Positions 34,637-44,378 of a DNA stretch of 62,370 nucleotides are shown here, piece by piece (the first letter of the stretch is position 1; each line of letters begins with the position of its first letter). A model generated the notes under the pieces. The model was not told where the DNA came from. It saw only the letters and a list, made by a program, of their open reading frames with translations, and did not search any database. This DNA comes from a virus, in the IMG/VR virus record IMGVR_UViG_3300023184_000125, positions 1 to 62,370 of that record, one strand, 5' to 3'. The position numbers and the translations under genes were made by a program.

Positions 34637-35470
34637 TTATAGATCTTTCAAGATATCTTGCATTTTTTTATCTTCATCACTTGAGCTTTCTGATGTTGGG
34701 AACGGTACGTCGGTTTCATCTTCATCATCTTCCTCTATGGCATTTGTTTTAACCTCTTGAACTTCATCTTTACCGAAGAAGTGGACATCAAGGATATTCT
34801 TAAGCTCGTCGTATGTTTTTCTCTGGAAAAACGAATCCAATGACTTAACAGATTCGTAAACGGAATCCATATCATCCAATCCTTCAATTTTAGAAGGAGA
34901 CATAAACCGAGAACTTACATAAGTTGGATATCCGCCTTCATTCTTTTCAACCTTGATTCTGAGATTGCATCCATTTTCTGAAAGATCAAAAATACGGAAA
35001 CCGAATTCTTGAGAATCATCACCATCAATCGCACTCTGAATAATTTTTTGCAACTGAGTACCAGAATTCAGGATTTTAACTTTACCGTTATTTTCTGGAT
35101 TAGTTGGGTCGCTAATAACATACGCGTTATATAGCCATTTTTCAGTTTTACGTAATGGTTTAGATTGTTCAATCAACTTTTCATTTTTAGAAGCCCATAC
35201 TTTGGAACGATACTCATCGATTGGGCATTTTTCGCCATATGTGTTAGGACAAAGAACCGAAATCTTCTTACCGGTAGAACAACTATCAAAGATATGTTGC
35301 CAGTAGTGGAATCGTGTCTTTGAGTTATCTTCAAGGTTTGGAAGAAGTCTAACGATGTATGTTTTATCAGGTTCACATTTCAAGAAATCCTTGAAAGAAG
35401 ACTCTGTGTTTGTTTTTACGCTTAGTGATTCCTTTAAGGAATCGAATAGGTTTGAAGTATATTTACTCAT
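34637..35470 (-). CDS. gp32: single-stranded DNA-binding protein
   Basis: 277 aa from ATG 35470; an upstream in-frame start at 35491 would add seven residues and leave no gap to the next gene. KTYIVRLLPNLED, RFHYWQHIFDSC, and Cys64, Cys74, Cys82 with His59 form a zinc site comparable to T4 gp32 (His and three Cys), though with different spacing. YVSSRFMSPSKIEGLDD lies in the OB region. The C-terminus is acidic (EEDDEDETDVPFPTSESSSD), as in gp32, where it recruits partner proteins. Essential for replication and recombination with UvsX, gp41 and gp43 encoded nearby. Confidence 0.85.
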   Translation of the reverse strand: MSKYTSNLFDSLKESLSVKTNTESSFKDFLKCEPDKTYIVRLLPNLEDNSKTRFHYWQHIFDSCSTGKKISVLCPNTYGEKCPIDEYRSKVWASKNEKLIEQSKPLRKTEKWLYNAYVISDPTNPENNGKVKILNSGTQLQKIIQSAIDGDDSQEFGFRIFDLSENGCNLRIKVEKNEGGYPTYVSSRFMSPSKIEGLDDMDSVYESVKSLDSFFQRKTYDELKNILDVHFFGKDEVQEVKTNAIEEDDEDETDVPFPTSESSSDEDKKMQDILKDL

Positions 35471-35491
35471 ATCAGACTTTAATATTACCAA

Positions 35492-36148
35492 TTATTTTAC
35501 GGATTGCAACTCTTTTTTTATAAAATATTTTATTTTATCGGTTCCTCTTTTTACATAGTCTATCGCTTTAATTGAATTATTATATCTAATTTTAATCTTT
35601 ACAATTCTATTTGATAAATCTTCAGAAAAAATATCAACTACATCTTTTGGAGTCTCATCTATAGTCCTTAATAAATCACCAAGCTCCATTAAGCTATATG
35701 GATTTATATTTCTTTCTCTATAATGATTCATCCATGTAAAGATGACTCCCGATTTATGATTTAAATAATTTTCTACTAGTATTTTATTATCAAAACAAAA
35801 CTTCATGATAAAAAATAAACTTTCTTTGATAGAATCAAATTGTTTTTCTGGATTCTCTTCTTCTTTTTGTTTATTGTATATTGAATATGCTCTTATAGCG
35901 GGTCTGGAATTAAAATATTCCAATTTTGGATATGGTTGATTGTGATATATAGCATTTGGAGCGAAGAAAAAATCTTCTATTTTTATATTTTTAAACTTTG
36001 AAAAAAATATATCTAATTTTTTAAGATTAAAATATATATGTTCTGATATATCATCAAAGTTTTTTCTATATTGATACGGTTTTCCATATCTAGAATTTTT
36101 TATGTATATATTATATATCTTTTTTTGATTCTCTGTTAATTCTTGCAT
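35492..36148 (-). CDS. hypothetical protein upstream of SSB
   Basis: 218 aa, rich in Tyr, Phe, Asn and Lys, mostly helical. No recognised motif. Size (T4 gp59 is 217 aa) and place beside gp32 are compatible with a helicase loader, but I see no convincing sequence match, so I do not name it. It overlaps the upstream ORF by 38 nt, unusual for this window where overlaps are normally 1-14 nt. Confidence 0.65.
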   Translation of the reverse strand: MQELTENQKKIYNIYIKNSRYGKPYQYRKNFDDISEHIYFNLKKLDIFFSKFKNIKIEDFFFAPNAIYHNQPYPKLEYFNSRPAIRAYSIYNKQKEEENPEKQFDSIKESLFFIMKFCFDNKILVENYLNHKSGVIFTWMNHYRERNINPYSLMELGDLLRTIDETPKDVVDIFSEDLSNRIVKIKIRYNNSIKAIDYVKRGTDKIKYFIKKELQSVK

Positions 36149-36437
36149 TTTTATTCATTTTTGATCTGAATATTTTCTTATAACAATTTGGTGTTGAACT
36201 TAAATACGCTTTTATTATTAAGTGTAAATTATTTTCACCTAAAATAGAAAAATAAATTTTTTGTGTTTTTTTATCGTCTATTATTAATTTTAATAAGTTT
36301 AAAAAATTTATTTTTTTCTTTTTAGAAATGCAAATAAATGATCCTACTTTAAGTGTTAGTTCTTCAAATTCTTCTAAATTTAAGGCTTCAGATGGGTTGT
36401 AAAGTTCATCTAGTTGTTGTGATGATGTTATTATCAT
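36111..36437 (-). CDS. hypothetical protein
   Basis: 108 aa, starting MIITSSQQLDELYNPSEALN, with a basic patch (ICISKKKKINFLNLLK) and very basic C-terminus (KKIFRSKMNKNARINRESKK). Unrecognised. It overlaps the DHH gene by 4 nt (ATG at 36437 on the stop at 36434) and the next gene by 38 nt; the last residues may therefore be poorly constrained. Confidence 0.6.
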   Translation of the reverse strand: MIITSSQQLDELYNPSEALNLEEFEELTLKVGSFICISKKKKINFLNLLKLIIDDKKTQKIYFSILGENNLHLIIKAYLSSTPNCYKKIFRSKMNKNARINRESKKDI

Positions 36438-37324
36438 AATGGAATAAAATTTTTAGTCAATTCTAAAAATAAAGGATTCAGTTTACCGACACCTGAAAAT
36501 TTATTTGATGTACCCTCGCAATATTTCTCGCAAAAATATTTTAAATCGAGAGGGTCGTTCGATTTTTTTTGTCTAATTGACAATTTTTCAGTTTTTGTAT
36601 TGATGCAAATAAACAAATCAGATTTAAATTTATCCATTAAATAATCGATTATTAATACGTCTGCTTTTTCAACTGATATAGCAATAGCGGTTTTATACTC
36701 TGAATTTATTTTTACCTTACCCGTAAAGCATTTTATTGATTCTGCATCATTTTTTACTTTTTGTTTTACATTAAAAATAATATTTTTTTGATTTTCCGTA
36801 AATTTAAAAAAACCATTCATGTATGTTTTTATAAATTCTGGAAATTTATTTTTAAATTGATTCCAAAACAAAATATTTAAGTCATATGATTCTGGATGTT
36901 TTAGGTTTGAACAATCATAGTCATCAGCAAATAATATTAATTTTTTTTGGCTTTCCGATAAATTGGGGGATTTATCTTGAAGTAATTTTCTTACTAGTAA
37001 AGAATTTGATGTAAAGTCTTTATGTAATATTTTTGCATTTTTAAATTTATTAACTAATGGTAATGATCTTTCATGATGATCTATTATAGTTATAAATTTT
37101 TTATCTAAATCTGGTATAAATTCATCTCTAATAGATAGATCCATTATAACTATATTGGGTGGATTTATCGTTTTGTTAATAAACTCTTTAATTTTAAAAA
37201 TTTCAAAATTTGTTATTTCTTCATATGAAATAACAGCATCGGGCATGGCCCAAATAAAAGTTAATAAACTAACCGCTCCATCTAAATCTTTATGTGTAAA
37301 AATATGATACGCTTTATTATGCAC
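36434..37324 (-). CDS. DHH family phosphoesterase (RecJ/NrnA-like)
   Basis: 296 aa. All DHH motifs are present: motif I THKDLDG (residues 10-16), motif II IVIMDLS (Asp62), motif III IDHHE (81-85) and motif IV FADDYD (132-137); a DHHA1-type end NKFSGVGKLNP supplies the glycine-rich substrate loop. DHH enzymes are Mn-dependent and cleave ssDNA (RecJ), nanoRNA or pAp (NrnA) or cyclic dinucleotides. The best in-frame start is GTG at 37324, because the only nearby ATG is in another frame. Located directly downstream of gp41 helicase, hinting at DNA-end processing; which substrate is open. Confidence 0.85.
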   Translation of the reverse strand: MHNKAYHIFTHKDLDGAVSLLTFIWAMPDAVISYEEITNFEIFKIKEFINKTINPPNIVIMDLSIRDEFIPDLDKKFITIIDHHERSLPLVNKFKNAKILHKDFTSNSLLVRKLLQDKSPNLSESQKKLILFADDYDCSNLKHPESYDLNILFWNQFKNKFPEFIKTYMNGFFKFTENQKNIIFNVKQKVKNDAESIKCFTGKVKINSEYKTAIAISVEKADVLIIDYLMDKFKSDLFICINTKTEKLSIRQKKSNDPLDLKYFCEKYCEGTSNKFSGVGKLNPLFLELTKNFIPL

Positions 37325-37356
37325 ATACCTATTTACAATAAGTATTTAAAAAATCA

Positions 37357-38784
37357 TTATGAGTCTGTCAAAAAATTTAATCTATTTAATGTTTGATTTA
37401 TATCGTTTCCACCAGAATCTTCATTCATAGATAGTAATGAAGATTCTATATCATCAGTCAAATCTGGTAATTTACCTCTTACGTTATCTACTGGTATTTG
37501 TGAATTTTCATCATCTATTTCCTTAAGAGTTAAAGTTGGATAATCAATACCTAGAATTGTTGTATGTTTTCTAGGACCGAATCTATTCTTAACAATACCC
37601 ATATGGATAATACCGAGATCATTATCCCCCTCCTCCGTCCAAATTGAAAACTGAGCATCAACGGTGTGTGATAACCCCATCGATTCACTAGTTTTATCTA
37701 AGTCTAATTCTCCGGAATTGACCGCACTTCTTGTTGCTTGTGTTGCTGATATTACGGGACATGAAAAAGTATATGATAACGCTCTAAGACTTTCGGTTAT
37801 ATGTTTAATTGATTCGTATGAGTTTAAACCATTAGTTGGTGGTGCGATTAAGTTGATATAATCAACCACTATAGCATCTGGTTTGATACCCTTTTTGACT
37901 AACTTATTTATATAAGTTTTGAGATTTAGAACAGTAACTCCCTTGGGTGGAAATTCTTTAATAATAAGTTTTGATTTTCTGTTTTTTATCTTATATTCGT
38001 TAATAGAATTTTTTAATTTAACTAGATTATTACCAAGTCCGTCGAATGGTATTTGTGTTAATTGAGCAGAAACTCTTTTTGCATATACCTGTTCTGGCAT
38101 TTCTAAAGTTATTAATAATACTGTTTTGTTTTGATTTAAAATATTAGTTGCAATATTACCCAAGAAAATAGATTTTCCTACGTTTGTAACGCCAAAGAAT
38201 ACATACAATGCTCTACCATCAGCCATGAATCCACCACCAATTTTATTATCTAACCATTTCCATCCGGTTGATACTACACTGAAAACTTTCTGAAGATCTT
38301 CACAATGTTCATCAGCAGATTCTAGATAGTCGAATCCAATATTATCAATTAAAGATATACTACACGCCTTTTCGAAATTATCTAAAATTTTAGTACTATC
38401 AATATCTCCAGATTGTACGTCCAGTGATGTTTTTTGCACTGTATCTATAACAGTTTTTTCTTTTAGAAAACGTTCTGTATTTTTAATTAAAACTTCTTTA
38501 TTGTATTTTTTATCTATAGATTGGAATGACAATACAGTTTCTTTAAACGCTTGTTTATCTTCTTCAGATATTAGGTGAGCTTTTAATTCTGTTAAATTTG
38601 GTGCTGCATCATTCTCCAAATAAAACTTTTTTAATATATCGAAAAGTCTTCGTAACTTTTGATCTTTAAAAAAGGAAGGTTTTACATATTCTAAAACAGT
38701 TTCTAAGTAATCATGATCCATGATACAATTGTAAAATATTATTTTTTCAAAAGTATCGAAATCTAGAGGTAGATCTTTAGTCAT
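37357..38784 (-). CDS. gp41: replicative DNA helicase
   Basis: 475 aa DnaB-like, T4 gp41 type. Walker A GVTNVGKS (198-205), then TVLLITLEMPEQVYAKRVSA, Walker B AIVVDYINLI, and SCPVISATQATRSAV with SMGLSHTVDAQFSIW in the RecA-type core. An N-terminal helical domain (residues 1-150) precedes it. Unwinds the fork in front of gp43. It starts 5 nt after the uvsX stop. The C-terminal tail (DDIESSLLSMNEDSGGNDIN) is acidic and may contact partners such as the SSB. No intein is present, unlike some phage DnaB genes. Confidence 0.92.
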   Translation of the reverse strand: MTKDLPLDFDTFEKIIFYNCIMDHDYLETVLEYVKPSFFKDQKLRRLFDILKKFYLENDAAPNLTELKAHLISEEDKQAFKETVLSFQSIDKKYNKEVLIKNTERFLKEKTVIDTVQKTSLDVQSGDIDSTKILDNFEKACSISLIDNIGFDYLESADEHCEDLQKVFSVVSTGWKWLDNKIGGGFMADGRALYVFFGVTNVGKSIFLGNIATNILNQNKTVLLITLEMPEQVYAKRVSAQLTQIPFDGLGNNLVKLKNSINEYKIKNRKSKLIIKEFPPKGVTVLNLKTYINKLVKKGIKPDAIVVDYINLIAPPTNGLNSYESIKHITESLRALSYTFSCPVISATQATRSAVNSGELDLDKTSESMGLSHTVDAQFSIWTEEGDNDLGIIHMGIVKNRFGPRKHTTILGIDYPTLTLKEIDDENSQIPVDNVRGKLPDLTDDIESSLLSMNEDSGGNDINQTLNRLNFLTDS

Positions 38785-38789
38785 CTATA

Positions 38790-39917
38790 TTATTTCTCAA
38801 CCGTTTTCTCAACCTTTTTCTCAACGGTTTCGTTATTAAATTTTAATTCTGTTTTTAATTTATGCTCTAATTTTGGTAAAATTTTATCCCACACCTTTTC
38901 ATCATCTTTGAAATCTTTATAAAAACCAATAACTTCTTCTCCGAGAACATAACGATGACCTTGTTTAGTTAGAACTCCATATCCTTCTGCCATCTCTAAT
39001 AAACCAGAATACTTGGAAAGACCATTTCTAAAATTAAGATACATTTCACACTCTAGAAATGGAGGAACAAATCTATTTTTCGTCGTAAGTGCTCTCATGG
39101 TTAGTCCATTCACATCTTTTGATAATGGGGTAACTGTATCTGAAGCATTTTTATTATCAGATTTACCGACACGTTCTTGTTTCGTTGACATCTGGACTAA
39201 TACGGATGACATATATAGCGGTCCCGACCCACCGGATTGACTCTTAATTAAAGTTGGATACATAGCGCCTGGATTGTCATATATATGATTAGTAAATACA
39301 ATCGGACAATTCGCTTTTGCCGCAACGTGTGTTATAGCTCTCAACATACTCTTTAATGATACTGCTCTAGCACCCATATCTGCTGAATCTTTTCCATCAT
39401 CAATAATTTTAGATTCTCTAGCTGAGATTAGATTACCCAATGAATCAATAGCAAGTAATACCTTTCCCTGTAATCCCTTTTCAATAATTGATTTTAAAAA
39501 CTTTACAATTTGATTTCTACACTCTTCTATAATTTCAGTTGGACAATGTTTTATTTTAGATGGATCGCATCCTAAATTTTTTGCAGTATCTCTATCTAAA
39601 GCATTTTCAGTATCAAAATATACAACATGCATACCTTTTTTTTGTGCATGCGCCATGATTTTATTAACCATTAATGTCTTACCGCATGCTTGTGGTCCCG
39701 CGAAGCCTGTTATTCGACCCATTGGGATTCCACCATATAATGAACCTGAAATGATTGCATTGAGAGCCATGCACCCAGTATCAATCCATTCCTCCACTGA
39801 GGAAAGAGTATTTTCATCTAGGAATGCGGCATCAGGATTTAAATCATCTAAAATCTTAAATGCGTCTTCAATTGTTCCGTTTTGCGTGTCATCGTTTTCT
39901 TTTTTAGTCTTAGCCAT
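38790..39917 (-). CDS. uvsX: RecA-like recombinase UvsX
   Basis: 375 aa. RITGFAGPQACGKT (Walker A 74-81), HVVYFDTENALDRDTAKNLG, VLLAIDSLGNLISARE (Walker B), then ANCPIVFTNHIYDNPGAMYP and QSGGSGPLYMSSVLVQMS (L1/L2 region) are typical of T4 UvsX. Catalyses strand invasion in recombination-dependent replication, with gp32 as partner. The C-terminus ends in a Lys/Glu repeat (VEKKVEKTVEK) encoded by short DNA repeats. A strong terminator lies just upstream of its ATG, so it needs its own promoter. Confidence 0.93.
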   Translation of the reverse strand: MAKTKKENDDTQNGTIEDAFKILDDLNPDAAFLDENTLSSVEEWIDTGCMALNAIISGSLYGGIPMGRITGFAGPQACGKTLMVNKIMAHAQKKGMHVVYFDTENALDRDTAKNLGCDPSKIKHCPTEIIEECRNQIVKFLKSIIEKGLQGKVLLAIDSLGNLISARESKIIDDGKDSADMGARAVSLKSMLRAITHVAAKANCPIVFTNHIYDNPGAMYPTLIKSQSGGSGPLYMSSVLVQMSTKQERVGKSDNKNASDTVTPLSKDVNGLTMRALTTKNRFVPPFLECEMYLNFRNGLSKYSGLLEMAEGYGVLTKQGHRYVLGEEVIGFYKDFKDDEKVWDKILPKLEHKLKTELKFNNETVEKKVEKTVEK

Positions 39918-39934
39918 ATACTGATCATAACAAA

Positions 39935-39967
39935 AAAGCCTCGAAAGTCAAAAACTTTCGAGGCTTT
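39935..39967 (-). terminator. rho-independent terminator between the Sm-like gene and uvsX
   Basis: AAAGCCTCGAAAG (39935-39947) pairs over 13 bp with CTTTCGAGGCTTT (39955-39967) around a 7-nt loop. On the minus strand the stem is followed by a T run, TTTTTTG, so it ends transcripts of the 39989-40372 gene. The plus strand also has T-rich sequence, making it possibly bidirectional. Confidence 0.92.
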
Positions 39968-39988
39968 GGTTGCATTTTTTATTTTATT

Positions 39989-40372
39989 CTACTCGTCAAA
40001 CAATTTAATTACACTATCTGATGATTGTGGCAATCCTTGTTGTTCACCGGTTACAATTGAATTATTTTTATTAAACAACTGACCATATTGAGCCAATAGT
40101 CTAAAATCAATAGATTCGATATTTGACATAATAATCTTATCTTTCTGATATGAGAAGACAACATCATCGGATTTATCTGCTAAGAATTCCCTGAAAAATA
40201 AAGGGAATAATTGTACGGCCATTCTACCCGATGCGTCGGATGGTGGTACATGCAAAATGACTGGGTTTTTAATTTTTAATACGTTTACATCCTCAGAATC
40301 TAGGGTTTCGCCGAAAACGGTTCTACCAACATAGTCCAAGAATACTGTTATTTTTTGATTAGTGTTACTCAT
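39989..40372 (-). CDS. conserved small phage protein, Sm-like beta fold suspected
   Basis: 127 aa from ATG 40372 (a GTG one codon upstream is possible). ITVFLDYVGRTVFGETLDSE followed by NPVILHVPPSDASGRMAVQL and FPLFFREFLADKS is a pattern I recognise from T4-like marine phages near recombination genes but with no assigned role; the strand order suggests a small beta-barrel. It ends VIKLFDE, a short hydrophobic-acidic tail. Transcription stops at the terminator 22 nt downstream, so it is separated from uvsX. Confidence 0.7.
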   Translation of the reverse strand: MSNTNQKITVFLDYVGRTVFGETLDSEDVNVLKIKNPVILHVPPSDASGRMAVQLFPLFFREFLADKSDDVVFSYQKDKIIMSNIESIDFRLLAQYGQLFNKNNSIVTGEQQGLPQSSDSVIKLFDE

Positions 40373-40423
40373 CACTAATATATTAATATATATTCACAAT
40401 AAATCAACATACAAAATATATTT

Positions 40424-43003
40424 TTATGAAAATAATTCCATTAAATCCGTTACTTGTTCGCATCCTATACTCGGAAGAGGCCAACCAATAATATAATATA
40501 TTCGACTAACGACAGGAACTACGTTTTTTTCAAACATCATCTTATAATCAAGTTTTAAATACTTTTCAAATTCTTTTGGATATTGATCAATAAATGCCAT
40601 AGTTTTTATATTAAATCTATTTCTATTACAATAAAAATATTTTATTTTTGTTCCGTTTCCTATTTCTGGATATAGGTGTTTGAGGTTTTCTTCTGTTAAT
40701 AATTTATTGTAATATAATGCTCCCTGATAATGATTCGGTGTTCCCTTACCGAACTTCTCACCATCAAATAAAGAAACCCATTTACTGTAGCTTTTTGCAT
40801 TTTTTCTAACCGATATAGATTCTATTGGTAAATTACAATATTCATCATAACCTTTATGAAAGAGTTCTGTAGCCTTCTTTCTATCCTTAGATAGAATAGC
40901 GGATTCTATAACGGTTTTAACTAAAGTTTTAACTTCTTTCGACATGGCGGCTTTAACGATTTCAATTCCTTTATATAGAAATTCATTTTTCTTTATACCT
41001 TCATTGTCCAGTACATGTAAAACATAAAATTTCTTCGCCTGTAAGAGAGCTACATCACATATCTTTTCTCTTTTAAAATGATATCTTGGATCGATAGAAT
41101 TTAAATCTTTTTTAGCCCATGTGTTTATTTCCGAATTCACATATTGCCCCAAATCATCGATAAATGAACTTGCTTCTTTTGTAATATTACCATTATTATC
41201 TTTAAGCGTTATATTATTCTCCAAAAAGAAATCTTTAAATGATAGGAATGCACTATCAGTATCGATATATTTTACTACATCTTCATATTTTCCAACGAAA
41301 CCTTTATTTTTGGTGAGATAATCAAAAAATAATTGAGATCCTTTTTTAACAACCGCCTGTCCTGTTAGCGTTACGCTTTTAGCATGGTCAATATCAAAGA
41401 ATGGTGAGTATTGTTGAGAAAAAATGCCATAAATTGAGTTAATTAATGTTTTATATACATTAGAAAGAGAATCGTTATCATTAGCTATTGTTATAAGTCT
41501 TTCCTTTTCATTTTTATCAACGCATTTTTCTATCTTTTTCCTAGCATCTAATGTTTTGTTTTTAGCTTCTACGCGTTGAGCGTAAATTTTATCAATTAAA
41601 GTTGGAACTACTCCTTTAAATTTTTGTGTATATAATACATTTGCTTTCGTTATTGATATTTTTTCATCTCTAATAAAATTTAGAAATTGTTCTCTTGTTA
41701 AAGATATAGTATTACCATTAACTAAACTTAATGTGAATTTATCCTCTTTCATTTCTATAACTTTACCTATTTTTGTTTCTGGAGAAATATTTAACGTAAT
41801 AATAGTATTGGGGTAGAGACTGTTTGCATCATACGTAACTACATCCTCATATAAATTAGGTTTTGGTTGCAATACATATCCACCCTCAAATTGTTGTTTA
41901 ATGTTTTCATATGTAAATGTTGGAATTATTAAATTCTGTAATAGTGCTTGATGTGCAACCGCACCAGTAATCATAGAAACCTTACCCATTGATTTTTCAA
42001 ATGGAATAAATCCTTTATATGATAAATTTCTTATCAAATCCATGAATTTTAACTTATCATCCAACTTAACCAATAGTCTTACGTCTTGAATATTATAATC
42101 TACGAATGTAGTCCAATCCTGATCCGCTAATTTAGATAGTGATGTTGTGTTATATGCTAATTTAGATTCTCCCAATTCATATTCACCGATAAATCCTAAA
42201 CTATAAGATTCTCTTTCACCTAATGAAAATGTTTTATATACATCCATATAATCTAAACAACTAACACCATGAAGAATCCATTGATTTTTTTTCTGACCTA
42301 ATTTATTTACTGATACGTTTTCTCTATATTCAACTCGATCTATGGGAGACATTTTATAATTTTTCTCCTCATCGAATAAAATAGTGAGTCGATTCATTAT
42401 GTATGGGAGATCATAACCATGAAAATTCCAACCAGATACTATGTCTGGTGTGTTTTTTCTCCAGAATTTGAGAAACGTAGAAAGTAAATCTTTCTCATTA
42501 GAACATTTAACATATGTTACATCTTCATCTAATGTTGAATATGGTTTTAACCCCCAAGTGTAATATTTCTGTAATAACGAATCATATATCGTTATTACAT
42601 TTATCATATCTTTCGCTTCTTCAGCGGTACTAAACGCATCCAACTCATTGGATTTATATGTTTCTATATCCAAAAAATAAACACGCAATGGGTTTGCTGT
42701 AAATTCATCTTTTGTAGCTAGATCTTTAAAAGTTGTAATTAAATACTGCTGTTCAGTATTTAAATTGAAAAATATTCTTTTATTCGGCGAATCCTTTACA
42801 AAAGATCTTCTCCTAAAATTGTTAGGAAAAGACATCTTTTTAAGTTTTGTATTAAAAATTGAAGTAGCATCATGCTTCTTTTTATCCTCAAGATAAATAA
42901 ATGGCTCGAAACTATTTTCAACTTTAACTCTTTCACCATATTCATTCCAAGTCCAGAGATGAATTACGCTTTTCTTATAATCATAATATATATTTCGGTA
43001 CAT
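40424..43003 (-). CDS. gp43: DNA polymerase, family B
   Basis: 859 aa. 3'-5' exonuclease motifs: Exo I VYFLDIETY (Asp112, Glu114), Exo II VSGWNFHGYDLPYI, Exo III YNIQDVRLL. Polymerase motifs: A TYDANSLYPN, B KTLINSIYGIFS, C KYIDTDSAF. This is the replicative polymerase of T4 type (T4 gp43, 898 aa), held by the gp45 clamp; the extreme C-terminus DLMELFS probably serves as the clamp-binding peptide as in T4-like polymerases. The gene is uninterrupted, with no intein or intron in motif A or C, common sites elsewhere. Confidence 0.96.
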   Translation of the reverse strand: MYRNIYYDYKKSVIHLWTWNEYGERVKVENSFEPFIYLEDKKKHDATSIFNTKLKKMSFPNNFRRRSFVKDSPNKRIFFNLNTEQQYLITTFKDLATKDEFTANPLRVYFLDIETYKSNELDAFSTAEEAKDMINVITIYDSLLQKYYTWGLKPYSTLDEDVTYVKCSNEKDLLSTFLKFWRKNTPDIVSGWNFHGYDLPYIMNRLTILFDEEKNYKMSPIDRVEYRENVSVNKLGQKKNQWILHGVSCLDYMDVYKTFSLGERESYSLGFIGEYELGESKLAYNTTSLSKLADQDWTTFVDYNIQDVRLLVKLDDKLKFMDLIRNLSYKGFIPFEKSMGKVSMITGAVAHQALLQNLIIPTFTYENIKQQFEGGYVLQPKPNLYEDVVTYDANSLYPNTIITLNISPETKIGKVIEMKEDKFTLSLVNGNTISLTREQFLNFIRDEKISITKANVLYTQKFKGVVPTLIDKIYAQRVEAKNKTLDARKKIEKCVDKNEKERLITIANDNDSLSNVYKTLINSIYGIFSQQYSPFFDIDHAKSVTLTGQAVVKKGSQLFFDYLTKNKGFVGKYEDVVKYIDTDSAFLSFKDFFLENNITLKDNNGNITKEASSFIDDLGQYVNSEINTWAKKDLNSIDPRYHFKREKICDVALLQAKKFYVLHVLDNEGIKKNEFLYKGIEIVKAAMSKEVKTLVKTVIESAILSKDRKKATELFHKGYDEYCNLPIESISVRKNAKSYSKWVSLFDGEKFGKGTPNHYQGALYYNKLLTEENLKHLYPEIGNGTKIKYFYCNRNRFNIKTMAFIDQYPKEFEKYLKLDYKMMFEKNVVPVVSRIYYIIGWPLPSIGCEQVTDLMELFS

Positions 43004-43037
43004 TACCTATTATATATAACACGATTGACTTCCCAAA

Positions 43038-44333
43038 TCAAGGATTTTCTTGATCTGGGTTTAGTTTTATAAGATTTGGAGACATTTCTTTTCTTTGTTT
43101 GGAACCCCATTCTGAAAAATACACCGCTTGATATTCATCCATATGATCTTCAAGCCACATACCCTCAACATAATTTCTAGATTTATCTGAATGTTTCATA
43201 TATCTATCAAAATCAGATGTTAGATATTCTAATTGATTTATTAAATCGTCTCCAGATTTGAATTTTAAATCTGCTTGTTCGTATGTGCATAAATCCTGAA
43301 ATACTCCAGGAATACCTAGTGCGCCGGATTCTATCATTTTAATGTTACTTTTCGATTTATTAAAAACATTATCAACTAATGGTGCATACACAGCACTGCA
43401 ATTAGCATCTAACAGTCCTTTAGGTAGATCGAAAAGGGGCGACCATTCTAAATATTCCATTTCACCAGAATCGATGAATGGCTTTAATGCGATTGGATAG
43501 CATCCCTTAAATACGAATTTAAATTTCTTCCGTGCTTTTATAATCGATTCGAGAACATGACCAAAATCATCTTTGCCGTTTGTTTTGTTTAAAACGTCAA
43601 TATGAGTTCCAGAACCAGCATAAAGGATTCTTGGGCGTTTTCTATTTTTTTCAAAGTTATTTTTAATCCTTTCTCTATCATGGAATCTATCTAACCAAAA
43701 TTTTGGAGCATAATTTGGAATAACGGTTATTCTTTTATTTCCAATTTTTTCTTTATAGTATTCTTTCATATAGTTACATGTAACTGTAACCTCATCCATA
43801 GTCTGCATTATATCAACTATACTATCCGTGATAGCTTGGTCGCAGAATGGTCCCTTGCATCTATTATAGTCGGGAATATCATCTTTGAAAACTATATCAT
43901 CTACTTCATAAATCATTCTAAATCCAAAATTGGAACCTATTTTTTTTAGCTCTTTAATGAAATCTCTTTGAATTGGAGTAGCTTGTCTCTGCATTCTAAT
44001 AGCTTTAATATCTTTATAGAATCTAGGATCTAATACCATGCACGTTAATCCTGATACACATGCCTTTGAAAATCCATTCATTAGAAATTCGGGCCAAATC
44101 ATTCTCCAGAAACCACATCCACCATAATCCGCATAATAGTTTAATGCTCTTGGTAATGAAGTTTCTGGCATTTCAACGGGTGGAGCTTCTGGGATTCTAA
44201 CTGGATTTAGATTTACATAACTATATTGTGGAGCACCGATAGGAATTCCATTAGGTTGATGAGGCATTCCAGTGTTTATTGGTACTGTTTGATATACAAT
44301 ATTATTGTTATTTTCTTTGAGTTTTAAAGCCAT
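43038..44333 (-). CDS. glycosyltransferase, GT4-like (GT-B fold)
   Basis: 431 aa. An N-terminal Pro/Asn-rich tail of about 50 residues precedes a GT-B type body: MIYEVDDIVFKDDIPDYNRC, EVTVTCNYMKEYYKEKIGNK, ITVIPNYAPKFW, RILYAGSGTH, and SNIKMIESGALGIPGVFQDL with the Glu of the donor-binding EX7E-type motif. Such enzymes transfer a sugar from an NDP donor. It lies apart from the main glycan cluster, between gp43 and gp46. The acceptor may be a virion protein or DNA base; the sequence does not say. A hairpin (43032-43059) overlaps its stop. Confidence 0.78.
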   Translation of the reverse strand: MALKLKENNNNIVYQTVPINTGMPHQPNGIPIGAPQYSYVNLNPVRIPEAPPVEMPETSLPRALNYYADYGGCGFWRMIWPEFLMNGFSKACVSGLTCMVLDPRFYKDIKAIRMQRQATPIQRDFIKELKKIGSNFGFRMIYEVDDIVFKDDIPDYNRCKGPFCDQAITDSIVDIMQTMDEVTVTCNYMKEYYKEKIGNKRITVIPNYAPKFWLDRFHDRERIKNNFEKNRKRPRILYAGSGTHIDVLNKTNGKDDFGHVLESIIKARKKFKFVFKGCYPIALKPFIDSGEMEYLEWSPLFDLPKGLLDANCSAVYAPLVDNVFNKSKSNIKMIESGALGIPGVFQDLCTYEQADLKFKSGDDLINQLEYLTSDFDRYMKHSDKSRNYVEGMWLEDHMDEYQAVYFSEWGSKQRKEMSPNLIKLNPDQENP

Positions 44334-44378
44334 ATTTTATAAATTTATTATTTTACTGTGAAAAATCAATTACATACA

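Noticed and set aside
35492-36148. Calling this gene gp59 helicase loader
   Set aside because: Length and position fit, but I could not see any convincing gp59 sequence pattern.
43032-43059. Stem-loop at the end of the GT4-like gene as a terminator
   Set aside because: An 11-bp stem with one mismatch exists, but no T run follows on the minus strand and it overlaps the stop codon.
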